Assembly: GCA_025937075.1 (NCBI GenBank)
Contig: JAICSD010000235.1
Span: 1 to 7,101, forward strand
Length of the DNA stretch: 7,101 nt
Source of the DNA: Vicinamibacteria bacterium
Lineage (GTDB): Bacteria > Acidobacteriota > Vicinamibacteria > Vicinamibacterales > 2-12-FULL-66-21
Reading direction: 5' to 3'
The position numbers and the translations under genes are program-made. The notes under the pieces were generated by a model. It worked only from the letters and a program-made list of their open reading frames with translations, made no database searches and was not told where the DNA came from. Positions 1-5,858 of this stretch are shown one piece after another. How positions within the stretch are numbered: position 1 is the first letter of the stretch; each line of letters opens with the position of its first letter.

Positions 1-135
1 AACGCCTGCGACGTCTGCCAGCGGTACGTGAAGGCGTTCGACGGGCGTCACGCAGCCCGTCCGGTCATGCCTGTAGTGGATGCGATTGCGACGCTGCCGC
101 TGGACGCGGCCGCGGTGCAGAGGGGCTATCGCTAG
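1..135 (+). CDS. fdhE: Formate dehydrogenase accessory protein FdhE, C-terminal fragment
   Basis: Frame 1 is open from the window edge and reads 44 codons to a TAG stop at 133-135. The gene continues upstream outside the window. The fragment begins NACDVCQRYVKAFD, continues with PVVDAIATLPLD, and ends with GYR before the stop. A CxxC pair followed by a tyrosine and Lys/Ala/Phe/Asp, then an acidic 'VxDxxATLxLD' segment and a terminal 'GY', is the typical C-terminal end of FdhE. FdhE is a cytoplasmic rubredoxin-like protein with several CxxC motifs that helps mature formate dehydrogenase. The Cys pair (third and sixth visible residues) would be the last metal-binding motif. Family members often carry a few more residues after the GY, so this tail is short. 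The identification comes from a 44-residue fragment and is fairly but not fully secure. A formate dehydrogenase operon is expected upstream. Confidence 0.72.
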   Translation, partial: NACDVCQRYVKAFDGRHAARPVMPVVDAIATLPLDAAAVQRGYR

Positions 136-142
136 AAGTGCT

Positions 143-162
143 CGCGCAACTGAAGTTGCGCG
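143..162. repeat. Palindromic hairpin between convergent stops
   Basis: A 9-base arm (143-151) and its exact reverse complement (154-162) flank GA. As RNA this would be a 7-8 bp GC-rich stem closing on TGAA. It starts 8 bases after the fdhE stop and ends 10 bases before the stop of the minus-strand peptidase, so it could fold in transcripts of either gene. There is no clear U-tract on either strand, so it is not a textbook intrinsic terminator. It may act as a bidirectional terminator or mRNA 3'-end stabiliser, or it may be a copy of a dispersed REP-like repeat. The CTGAA centre also occurs in the element at 5857-5881. Confidence 0.7.
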
Positions 163-171
163 CTATGAGAA

Positions 172-1230
172 TTACTGAGACTCTCCTTGTTTCCCGAGAA
201 TCCCGCCCGCCTTTTCCGACAGCCAGTTGAACAGGTGGCGCGTCTCCCAGAAGCGCCCGTTGTTCGAGCGCGCGCCGAGCACGACGACGGCGACGGGATT
301 GCCCTGCGGGAGACGAATGAGCGTGGCGAGGCAGTAGCCGGCCTTGCTGATGAAACCGGTCTTGCCGCCCATGACGTCGACATCCCCGCTGAGCAGCAGG
401 TGATTCGTGCTGTGGATTGGAATCGTGCGGCGGTTCGTCGTCACCGTATAGGTCGGCGTGCGCATGACTGAGGCGATGCGCTCGTCGTTCGCGGCGAAAG
501 TGATGAGGTGCGAGAGATCGAATGCCGACGAGACGTTGTCCGGATTGAGGCCCGACGGATCAGCGAAGCTCGTGTTCTGAAGTCCCATCTCGATCGCCTT
601 CTCGTTCATCCGCTCGACGAACGGGGCGGTGCCGCCGTGTGATGTACGCGCGAGCGCACGCGCTGCGCCGTTATCCGAGGCTATCAGGAGCAGGTGCAGG
701 AGTTCGCCCGCCGTGATGTGATCCTTCGCCTTGAGATAGGTGGTCGACGCGGCGTACACGTCGCTGCGCTCGATGGTGACGTCGGCCGACAAGTCCGGAT
801 TGTCTTCCATGTAGACCAGCGCCGTCATCACCTTCGTGATGCTCGCGATCGAACGCTTGTCCTGCGAGTTCTCCTCGTAGAGGATCTGGCCGGTGCCGGG
901 GTCGAAGATGATCGCGGCGGCGGCACGAACGTCGGGCACCAGAGCGCCCGTCGCGTCGGTCTTGAACCGCGGCGTCATCGCCTCCTGAAGCGCCCGCAGG
1001 CGGGTCGCTTCTCTGGCTCGTGCGACGGCGCGCGCCCGCGCCAGCGTCGTCCGGCGCGATCGGGCGGTGGTTGCCGAGTAGGCGGATTTCCGTTTGGCGG
1101 TGGCGGTTGTCGAAGACTTCCTGGTTGTCTTGCGCTGCGCGGCATCGGCCGAGGCGACAGGAACAACGAGGGATACACCCAGCGCCGCGGTGAGCACGCG
1201 GGCGACCAGCAGAGGACGGATCAGGCGCAA
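172..1230 (-). CDS. Secreted D-alanyl-D-alanine carboxypeptidase/endopeptidase (peptidase S11, PBP5/PBP7-like)
   Basis: This is a penicillin-binding serine peptidase that would trim or cleave D-Ala peptide bonds of peptidoglycan in the periplasm. All three catalytic motifs are present: SITK (nucleophile Ser130, Lys133), SDN (185-187) and KTG (290-292, in GGKTGFISKAGYC). The chosen start is the TTG at 1230 (352 residues). It is preceded by GGAGG with a 4-base gap and gives a classic signal peptide, MRLIRPLLVARVLTAALG..., with likely cleavage after an Ala near residues 28-31. A longer reading from 1329 or 1320 would add about 30 residues before the signal peptide and has no good ribosome site. 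Between the signal peptide and the catalytic domain lies a Lys/Arg/Ser/Thr/Ala-rich segment (about 33-90). There is no C-terminal PBP5_C domain after the KTG fold, so it resembles the short PBP7-type endopeptidases more than DacA. Carboxypeptidase and endopeptidase activity cannot be told apart from sequence alone. It stands alone, divergent from the membrane protein gene and convergent with fdhE. Confidence 0.9.
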   Translation of the reverse strand: MRLIRPLLVARVLTAALGVSLVVPVASADAAQRKTTRKSSTTATAKRKSAYSATTARSRRTTLARARAVARAREATRLRALQEAMTPRFKTDATGALVPDVRAAAAIIFDPGTGQILYEENSQDKRSIASITKVMTALVYMEDNPDLSADVTIERSDVYAASTTYLKAKDHITAGELLHLLLIASDNGAARALARTSHGGTAPFVERMNEKAIEMGLQNTSFADPSGLNPDNVSSAFDLSHLITFAANDERIASVMRTPTYTVTTNRRTIPIHSTNHLLLSGDVDVMGGKTGFISKAGYCLATLIRLPQGNPVAVVVLGARSNNGRFWETRHLFNWLSEKAGGILGKQGESQ

Positions 1231-1234
1231 GAAT

Positions 1235-1239
1235 CCTCC
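1235..1239 (-). promoter_or_regulatory. Ribosome binding site deciding the TTG start of the S11 peptidase
   Basis: On the minus strand GGAGG is followed by ATTC and then TTG (1230-1228). The 4-base gap is a little short but workable. It is the only strong Shine-Dalgarno match near any candidate start of this gene, and it lies directly before the natural signal-peptide n-region. Confidence 0.5.
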
Positions 1240-1300
1240 ATGTACGGCCAAGCGGCTGGCTGGGACGCAACCGTTGGAATCTGTCAGTGGGACGCCAGAG

Positions 1301-1329
1301 AGTTTAGCAACAAACTCCATCACGTGCAA
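1301..1329 (-). promoter_or_regulatory. Candidate sigma70-type promoter of the S11 peptidase
   Basis: Minus-strand TTGCAC (1329-1324) and TAAACT (1306-1301) are separated by 17 bases. The matches to consensus are modest (3/6 and 4/6). A 6-bp inverted repeat, GAGTTT/AAACTC (1300-1305 and 1312-1317), overlaps the -10 box and could be an operator. A start site near 1294 would leave a leader of about 60 bases before the TTG at 1230. It would also place the longer ORF reading inside the promoter, which agrees with the shorter start. This was predicted by eye. Confidence 0.28.
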
Positions 1330-1353
1330 CCACTTATGAACCTGAACGGGACG

Positions 1354-1376
1354 CTTTCCGGGCCGGGTCCGGAAAG
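1354..1376. repeat. Inverted repeat in the divergent spacer
   Basis: CTTTCCGG (1354-1361) and CCGGAAAG (1369-1376) are perfect 8-base reverse complements around a 7-base loop. The element lies in the 268-base spacer (1231-1498) between the divergent peptidase and membrane-protein genes. It could be a regulator binding site or a leader hairpin. Apart from this and the candidate promoters, nothing coding is seen in the spacer. Confidence 0.45.
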
Positions 1377-1484
1377 GTCCGGAGGTGGGCCCGTGCGCAG
1401 AAGGTTATACAAGAGACGTTCCACCTCAGGCGTTTTGCTTTTTCTGTTCTTCTGCCCCACCCTCAATCCGCGGCCTCCGCGTGA

Positions 1485-1490
1485 CATAAT
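1485..1490 (+). promoter_or_regulatory. Candidate -10 box for a leaderless transcript
   Basis: CATAAT matches TATAAT at five of six positions and ends 8 bases before the GTG at 1499. No Shine-Dalgarno sequence lies upstream of that GTG or of the ATG at 1505. A -10 box at this distance from the start codon is the arrangement expected for leaderless mRNA. No convincing -35 box is visible. Confidence 0.3.
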
Positions 1491-1498
1491 CCCCGGCC

Positions 1499-2026
1499 GT
1501 GACGATGCGTGAGGACTCCGAGTATCAGGCGCTGCGGGCGACAATCCGGGAACGCGGCACCGCGCGCATGGTGCTCCTTCCCCTCTGTCTCGCGCTGTGG
1601 GCAGGAGTCGCGATTGCGACCACAGCCGTGGTCGCCCTGCCGATCGCCGCGCTCGGCCCGCTCCTGGTGCTCGCGGCGGGCTTCGAAAGCATCTACGCCC
1701 TCCACCTGAATGTCGAACGGATCGGACGCTACCTGCAGGTCTTCCACGAACCCGATGGCGGGTGGGAACACGTCGCGATGATGTTCGGCCAGCGCTACCG
1801 GGGCGGCGGGCCCGATGCGCTCTTCGGCACGGTGTTCCTGATCGCGATCGCGCTGAACTACCTGCTCGTCGCGCTCGGGGCGACGACCCCGGAGCTGGTC
1901 GTGCTCGGGATTCTCCACCTGCTCGTGGCGCTGAGAATCGGAACCGCCCGCCGGTATGCGGCCAAACAGCGCCGCGTCGATCTCGAGCGCTTTCACGCGA
2001 TCAAGAGCGACGGCACGGCACAATGA
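1499..2026 (+). CDS. Four-helix membrane protein of unknown function
   Basis: I do not recognise a named family. The 175-residue product (173 if it starts at the ATG at 1505) has a short charged N-terminus (MREDSEYQALRATIRERG), then two hydrophobic helices at about 24-42 and 44-66. A polar loop follows, containing FESIYALHLNVERIGRYLQ and WEHVAMMFGQRYRGGG (about 62-104). Two more helices lie at about 106-127 and 130-147, before a basic tail (RRYAAKQRRVDLERFHAIK). Four membrane spans with the Arg-rich tail in the cytoplasm is the simplest topology. The conserved-looking loop with Glu, His, Arg and Trp residues could be the functional part. Coding is supported by the coherent hydrophobic pattern and by the lack of a better reading on the other strand. 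The ORF on the opposite strand is Arg/Glu-rich shadow sequence. The start is uncertain: there is no Shine-Dalgarno, and a possible -10 box lies 8 bases upstream of the GTG. Confidence 0.75.
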   Translation: MTMREDSEYQALRATIRERGTARMVLLPLCLALWAGVAIATTAVVALPIAALGPLLVLAAGFESIYALHLNVERIGRYLQVFHEPDGGWEHVAMMFGQRYRGGGPDALFGTVFLIAIALNYLLVALGATTPELVVLGILHLLVALRIGTARRYAAKQRRVDLERFHAIKSDGTAQ

Positions 2027-2231
2027 TCCAACCGCTTGGCGAAAAGATTCAAAGATTGTCACACGCGGCTGCCCGAAAACGTCACCTCGTTCCGCGACTT
2101 TTCTCGCCTGGGGAGATCCCTCTGAGCGAAACACACGCGAAATCCGGGGCAGCGGCGCACGGTGATGACGGCGGACCGCGCCTTTGAAGCGATCACCTCA
2201 TCGGTACAGAAGTTGCTCATTTTGGCGCGTC

Positions 2232-2236
2232 GGGAG
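2232..2236 (+). promoter_or_regulatory. Ribosome binding site of the small lipoprotein gene
   Basis: GGGAG lies 7 bases before the ATG at 2244 (10 before the alternative ATG at 2247). It is the best Shine-Dalgarno match in the region and fixes the start of a short gene. The 217-base stretch between the membrane-protein stop and this ATG shows no other supported feature. Confidence 0.5.
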
Positions 2237-2243
2237 AGTCGCC

Positions 2244-2453
2244 ATGATGAGTCTCGTTCGCCTGCTCGGGTTCACGACGCTCGCGTGCGGCTGCGTCACG
2301 GGGCGGTATCGTGAGGTGGCGACGCATCGCGAAGTGATCTACGTCGAGGAAAAGGGGCACGGCTGCGCGCATTCCACGCATCGCCGCAATCACACGCTCG
2401 CGCCCGCGCGCTTCGGAACCCCAGCGCCGCTTCCTGTCTCGAAAGCTTCCTAA
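2244..2453 (+). CDS. Small putative lipoprotein or exported peptide, Cys/His-containing
   Basis: This is a 69-residue ORF starting at tandem ATGs behind a good GGGAG site. The N-terminus, MMSLVRLLGFTTLACGCVTG, looks like a short lipoprotein signal: one Arg, a hydrophobic stretch, then Cys15 and Cys17. The lipobox is imperfect (TLAC or ACGC rather than LxGC), so a secreted non-lipidated peptide is possible. The mature part holds REVIYVEEKGHGC followed by AHSTHRRNH, with one Cys and four His residues after residue 38 that could bind a metal or simply be a basic patch. The last 15 or so residues (FGTPAPLPVSKAS) look unstructured. The TAA stop overlaps the inverted repeat that begins at 2452, so the present C-terminus may have been set by that repeat. 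I do not recognise the family. The ORF is short and the region has high GC, so it could be spurious. Confidence 0.45.
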   Translation: MMSLVRLLGFTTLACGCVTGRYREVATHREVIYVEEKGHGCAHSTHRRNHTLAPARFGTPAPLPVSKAS

Positions 2454-2526
2454 CGCCCAACTCCCAACTCTTCAATGAGAATTGGGAGTCAAAAAATGTG
2501 GCGTTGGAAGTTGGGAGTTGGGCGTT
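2452..2526. repeat. Perfect 18-bp inverted repeat made of 7-base units
   Basis: The left arm AACGCCCAACTCCCAACT (2452-2469) is exactly reverse-complementary to the right arm (2509-2526), with a 39-base loop. Each arm has a 7-base period: AACGCCC, AACTCCC, AACTCTT on the left, and three NGTTGGR units from 2502 on the right. The loop holds a further related stretch, ATTGGGAGT (2481-2489), that can pair with 2460-2467 to form an alternative hairpin. The left arm starts at the second base of the TAA stop of the small lipoprotein ORF. An A6 tract lies in the loop (2491-2496), but no U-tract follows the long stem on either strand, so a standard intrinsic terminator is unlikely. Confidence 0.85.
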
Positions 2527-2597
2527 CTCGTTCCGCATCGATCGATCCGCATTGCACTTCCGTAATCGCGCACCTTCACTTCTTACAATCCTGGCAT

Positions 2598-2683
2598 CCC
2601 GAATCCCCGATCCCCCGAATCCCAAGCCGATTGGGCATTCTGGATCAGGGATTCGGGATCAGGGATTCGGGATTAGGGATTCA
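2598..2683. repeat. Heptanucleotide array (GGATNNG) with opposing arm forming a long hairpin
   Basis: Six consecutive 7-base units run from 2642 to 2683: GGATCAG, GGATTCG, GGATCAG, GGATTCG, GGATTAG, GGATTCA. A second stretch of the same motif in reverse orientation lies at 2598-2623 (CCCGAATCCCCGATCCCCCG, then AATCCC). The two arms pair imperfectly over about 24 bp, closing a loop at roughly 2624-2647. The final unit contains the TGA stop of the minus-strand receptor (2681-2683), so the array begins exactly at the end of that gene. In the receptor mRNA it would fold directly after the stop. Similar GGGATTCGGGATT-type repeats are known from intergenic regions of other high-GC bacteria; whether this one is related needs a genome search. 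Between 2527 and 2597 I see nothing. Confidence 0.85.
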
Positions 2684-5600
2684 AAACCTGACCCGCGCCC
2701 CGAGCTGCAGCTGCCAGCGGGACCGGAGGTCGTCGCGATTGAATCGTGAAAAGGTCGGCGAGACGAGCGTCGTGATGTTGTAACCCGTCACCGGCGAGGC
2801 GAGCGTCGGCGTGCTGGGAACCGGCGACGGCTGCAGGATGTCGTTGAACAGCGGATACAGCACCAGCCCTTTGTTCGAATCGAAGAGGTTGATCAGGTTC
2901 AACGCGTCCAGCGTGACCTCTGTCCTGAAGCGCTTGTACGGCAGTTGGACGGCGAACCGCGCGTCGAGCGTGTTCGTCCACGGCGAGCGGCAGGCGTTCC
3001 GCGGATTGATCTGGCCGACGTACTTCGACAGGCAGTCGTCACCGTTGATCCAGTTGAGGAAGTCCTGGTACGTCCCGCCCGTGTACGTCAGCGGGTCCGA
3101 AGACGTTGGGATGTAGACGAGGTCGTTCCCGGTGCGTCCATCGCCGTTGACGTCGCCGTTGAACACCATCGCGAAGGGACGTCCCGACTGCCCCGAGTAG
3201 AACACCGAGACCACCGGCTTCACCACTCTGGCGAACGGCATGTCGTAGCTCACGGCCAGCGTCACGCGGTGGCCCGGATCGAAATTGGACCGTGAGAGCG
3301 GCGCGTCGTTCGGATTGCCCGGCACGTACACGTTGCCCCAGTTCGAGGCGGCCTGGTCCGACGTGCCGTCCATGATGGACTTCGCGACCCCGTACGAGTA
3401 CGAGCCCTGGATGAAGAGCCCGCGCGTGAACGGGCGCCGCACTTCGTACGCGATGTTGTACGCGTAGCCCTTGCCCGTGTTCTGGAGCAGGATGGCATCG
3501 CTCAGCGTCGTGAACTTGCGCGTGAACAGCGGCCGTCCGCCGATGCCGGACGCGCCGGACACGGGCACATAGTTCAGGTTCTGGTACTTGATGTCGTCGA
3601 CGGTCCTCGACCAGACGAAGTCCGCCGAGCCGGTGAAGCCCCACGCGAGCGTGTGGTCGAAGCCGACGTTGCCGCGAAGGACGGAGGGGTATTTGAAATC
3701 AGGATCGATGAGGTCGATCTCGTTCGTGAACGTGCCCGCCGGTGCTCCGGTCACGGTCGCCGGCTGGTTCAGCGGATCGGTGATGAAGGGGATCTGATTC
3801 GCCGTGTTGCGCGACGCGCCGATGCGCGTGAAGTCGATTCCGGTGTTGCCGAACTGGTTCGAAATCCACACGTACGCGGGGCGGCCCGTGAAGAGCCCGA
3901 CGCCGCCGCGAATCTGCTCCGTGCCGTTCCCGCTCAGGTCGTAGTTGACGCCCACGCGCGGTGACCACTCGACGTTGCTCGGCACGACATCCGTCCGGTA
4001 GCCGAAGTTCTGTTCGGCGATCGGGTTGGCGTTCGGCTTCGTCGGGAACGTCGGGGCATCGAGGCGGACGCCGTACGTGAGCGTGACCCGCGGCTTGGCG
4101 CGCCACTGGTCGCCCGCGTAGAAGCCCCACTGGCGCACCTTGAACGCCGCCGGCTGCAGCGGATCGCTCGTTGCCGAGAAGCTGTGGTCGTACTGCTGCG
4201 CGAAGCCGGTCTCGAAGCTGCCGATGCTGCTGAAGAAGTACGTACCGAAGTTGTCGCGGATGAAGAGGTTCGTGAGGTCGAGGAACTCGTTGTGCGTGCC
4301 GAGCGTGAAGGTGTGCGTCCCTTTCAGCAGCGTGTACGCGTCGTTCAGCTCCACGATGTCCTGGTCGATGGCGTTTCTCGCGGAGAACTGCTCCGTCCCG
4401 GAGACGACGGTCACGCCTGACGCGAGCTGCACCGTCACCTGCGGAAACGGGGGGTTGCCGATCGGGCTTTCGCGATGGTCGCGCACGCGCGTGTAGGTGA
4501 GCCGCAGCTCGTTCACGCCCTTGCCGATCTGCGAGTTCAACTGGCCGACCATGGAGTTCGTCTTGCTCACATAGCGGTAGAACGCGTCCGGCGTGCGGAA
4601 CGCGCTCGTCGAGATCGGGCTGATATCGTTGAAGCCGCTGATGTAGTTGTCGCGAATCGTGAGCTGGTGCCCGCGCGCAATGTTGAAGTCGCCCCGGACG
4701 AAGTACTTGTCGCTGTCCGTGCCTCGCGTGAACTCGCCGCCCGGATTCGATCCCGGCGTGTAGTTGTATTTCGTCTCCAGGTCGTCGACGAAGCGCTCGA
4801 ACAGCGCCGGCTCGCGAAACGTCTGGCCGCAGCCCGTCACGCAGAAGCCGGTCGGCCGCGCCTTGCGCGCGTAGTCGACGGTGCCGAAATAGAAGGCCTT
4901 GTTCTGCACGATCGGTCCGCCGAGGCTGCCGCCTCCCTGCTTGTCGCGGAACGTCGAGATCTTCTGGTCCGTGACGCCCTTGCCCACCCAGTCCTGGTTG
5001 CGGCCGAAGAAGAACGCGGTGCCGTGGATGTCGTTGGTGCCGCTCTTGGTGATCGCGTTGATGCCGCCGCCGGAGAATCCTCCCTGCCGCACGTCATACG
5101 GGGTGACGACGAGCTGGATCTCCTGGATGGCGTCGAGGCTGATCGGCTGCGTTTCCGCGGTGCCGCCGGGCGTGCCGGCGGAGCTCGCGAGCCCGAACAG
5201 GTCGTTGTTCACCGCGCCGTCGATCTGCAGCGAGTTGTAGCGATAGCTGTTGCCGGCGACCGACAGCGCCGCCGGACCGTCGCCGCCGCCGCTCCCCTGC
5301 GCGACGAACAGCGGGCTGATGCGCGCGATGTCCGTCAGGCTGCGCGTAATCGTCGGCAGGTTCTCCTTGACGGCGTTCGAGATATTGTCTGCCGTGCCCG
5401 CGCGCGAGAGATCGATCTGCGGACTCTGCGCCACGACTTCGACGGTCTCGCTGACCGTCGCGAGCTGCAGCTTGAAGTCGACGGTGCGCTCCTGGCCCAG
5501 CGCGACGTCGACGTTCTCCTCCTTCTGATCCTTGAAGCCGGACATCGCGACGGACACCGTATACGGACCGACGCGCACGTTCAGAATGCTGAAGCGGCCG

Positions 5601-5803
5601 TCGGTTCCCGTCACGGCTTCGTAGCTCGTGCCGGTCGGAACGTGAACGGCCGTCACGGTCGCACCGGGCAGCACGCCGCCCTGCGCATCGGTCACCGTCC
5701 CCGCAACACTCCCCGTCGTCACCGTCTGTGCGGCCGCCGCGAGCGGCAGCAGCAAGAGACAGAGCACGGCTGCAAGGCCGGCCGCCTTAGTACACGATCT
5801 CAT
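2681..5803 (-). CDS. Oar-like TonB-dependent outer-membrane receptor with carboxypeptidase-regulatory domain
   Basis: This is a 1040-residue outer-membrane beta-barrel of the Oar/TonB-dependent family. It is expected to import a large or polymeric substrate using TonB energy; the substrate is unknown. Domains in order are: a signal peptide (MRSCTKAAGLAAVLCLLLLP..., cleavage near Ala25/Gln26); a CarboxypepD_reg-like beta-sandwich (about 30-115, with GTVTDAQGGVLPGATV and TDGRFSILNVRVGPYTV); a TonB-box-like ETVEVVA (119-125); and a plug (about 140-265, with YNSLQIDGAVNNDLFG and GGGINAITKSGTNDIHGTAF). A long barrel follows and ends LQLGARVRF, with the terminal Phe typical of outer-membrane proteins. 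Cysteine pairs at 321/325 and 924/938 (CLSKYVGQINPRNAC) may form loop disulfides. The start is taken as the ATG at 5803, with GGAG 8 bases upstream; a GTG at 5806 would add one Met with a 5-base gap. Length is normal for the family and no frameshift is seen. It lies downstream of the VWFA-like gene on the same strand. Confidence 0.93.
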   Translation of the reverse strand: MRSCTKAAGLAAVLCLLLLPLAAAAQTVTTGSVAGTVTDAQGGVLPGATVTAVHVPTGTSYEAVTGTDGRFSILNVRVGPYTVSVAMSGFKDQKEENVDVALGQERTVDFKLQLATVSETVEVVAQSPQIDLSRAGTADNISNAVKENLPTITRSLTDIARISPLFVAQGSGGGDGPAALSVAGNSYRYNSLQIDGAVNNDLFGLASSAGTPGGTAETQPISLDAIQEIQLVVTPYDVRQGGFSGGGINAITKSGTNDIHGTAFFFGRNQDWVGKGVTDQKISTFRDKQGGGSLGGPIVQNKAFYFGTVDYARKARPTGFCVTGCGQTFREPALFERFVDDLETKYNYTPGSNPGGEFTRGTDSDKYFVRGDFNIARGHQLTIRDNYISGFNDISPISTSAFRTPDAFYRYVSKTNSMVGQLNSQIGKGVNELRLTYTRVRDHRESPIGNPPFPQVTVQLASGVTVVSGTEQFSARNAIDQDIVELNDAYTLLKGTHTFTLGTHNEFLDLTNLFIRDNFGTYFFSSIGSFETGFAQQYDHSFSATSDPLQPAAFKVRQWGFYAGDQWRAKPRVTLTYGVRLDAPTFPTKPNANPIAEQNFGYRTDVVPSNVEWSPRVGVNYDLSGNGTEQIRGGVGLFTGRPAYVWISNQFGNTGIDFTRIGASRNTANQIPFITDPLNQPATVTGAPAGTFTNEIDLIDPDFKYPSVLRGNVGFDHTLAWGFTGSADFVWSRTVDDIKYQNLNYVPVSGASGIGGRPLFTRKFTTLSDAILLQNTGKGYAYNIAYEVRRPFTRGLFIQGSYSYGVAKSIMDGTSDQAASNWGNVYVPGNPNDAPLSRSNFDPGHRVTLAVSYDMPFARVVKPVVSVFYSGQSGRPFAMVFNGDVNGDGRTGNDLVYIPTSSDPLTYTGGTYQDFLNWINGDDCLSKYVGQINPRNACRSPWTNTLDARFAVQLPYKRFRTEVTLDALNLINLFDSNKGLVLYPLFNDILQPSPVPSTPTLASPVTGYNITTLVSPTFSRFNRDDLRSRWQLQLGARVRF

Positions 5804-5811
5804 CACCTGTT

Positions 5812-5815
5812 CTCC
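5812..5815 (-). promoter_or_regulatory. Ribosome binding site of the TonB-dependent receptor
   Basis: Minus-strand GGAG lies 8 bases before the ATG at 5803 and 5 bases before the in-frame GTG at 5806. Either start could use it. The ATG was preferred because it is the stronger codon and its spacing is normal. Confidence 0.6.
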
Positions 5816-5852
5816 AATGGCTGATTGGCAGTACCGGAAGAATTGCGTTCAA

Positions 5853-5858
5853 ATTATA
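5853..5858 (-). promoter_or_regulatory. Candidate -10 box for the receptor
   Basis: A perfect TATAAT on the minus strand lies at the foot of the paired REP-like element, about 50 bases before the receptor ATG. The expected -35 position falls inside the GC-rich hairpin and does not resemble TTGACA. The TATAAT may therefore need an activator, or it may be a chance AT-rich stretch. Confidence 0.3.

Noticed and set aside
694..1512. A 272-codon plus-strand frame across the peptidase gene
   Set aside because: The minus strand carries all three S11 catalytic motifs in order; this frame is its complement.
1463..2134. A 223-codon minus-strand frame opposite the membrane protein
   Set aside because: Its product is rich in Arg, Glu, His and Gln without fold-like pattern, while the plus strand has four coherent hydrophobic helices.
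2165..2314. A 49-residue plus-strand ORF starting MTADRAFEAITSSVQ
   Set aside because: It has no good ribosome site, overlaps the lipoprotein ORF in another frame, and its second half is Arg/His/Ser-rich noise.
2479..2500. Intrinsic terminator with the A6/T6 tract
   Set aside because: On the plus strand the hairpin is followed by A residues, and on the minus strand the T-tract precedes the hairpin, so the order is wrong for a U-tract terminator.
2552..2589. TTGCAC and TACAAT as a plus-strand promoter
   Set aside because: The boxes are 26 bases apart, too far for sigma70, and no gene follows on the plus strand.
2598..2683. CRISPR array
   Set aside because: The repeat unit is 7 bases with no unique spacers, and there are no cas genes.
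4475..5824. A 449-codon open frame on the plus strand opposite the receptor gene
   Set aside because: It is antisense to a clear receptor domain order; its translation is Arg/Ala/Val-rich with no motif, typical of the shadow frame of a high-GC gene.
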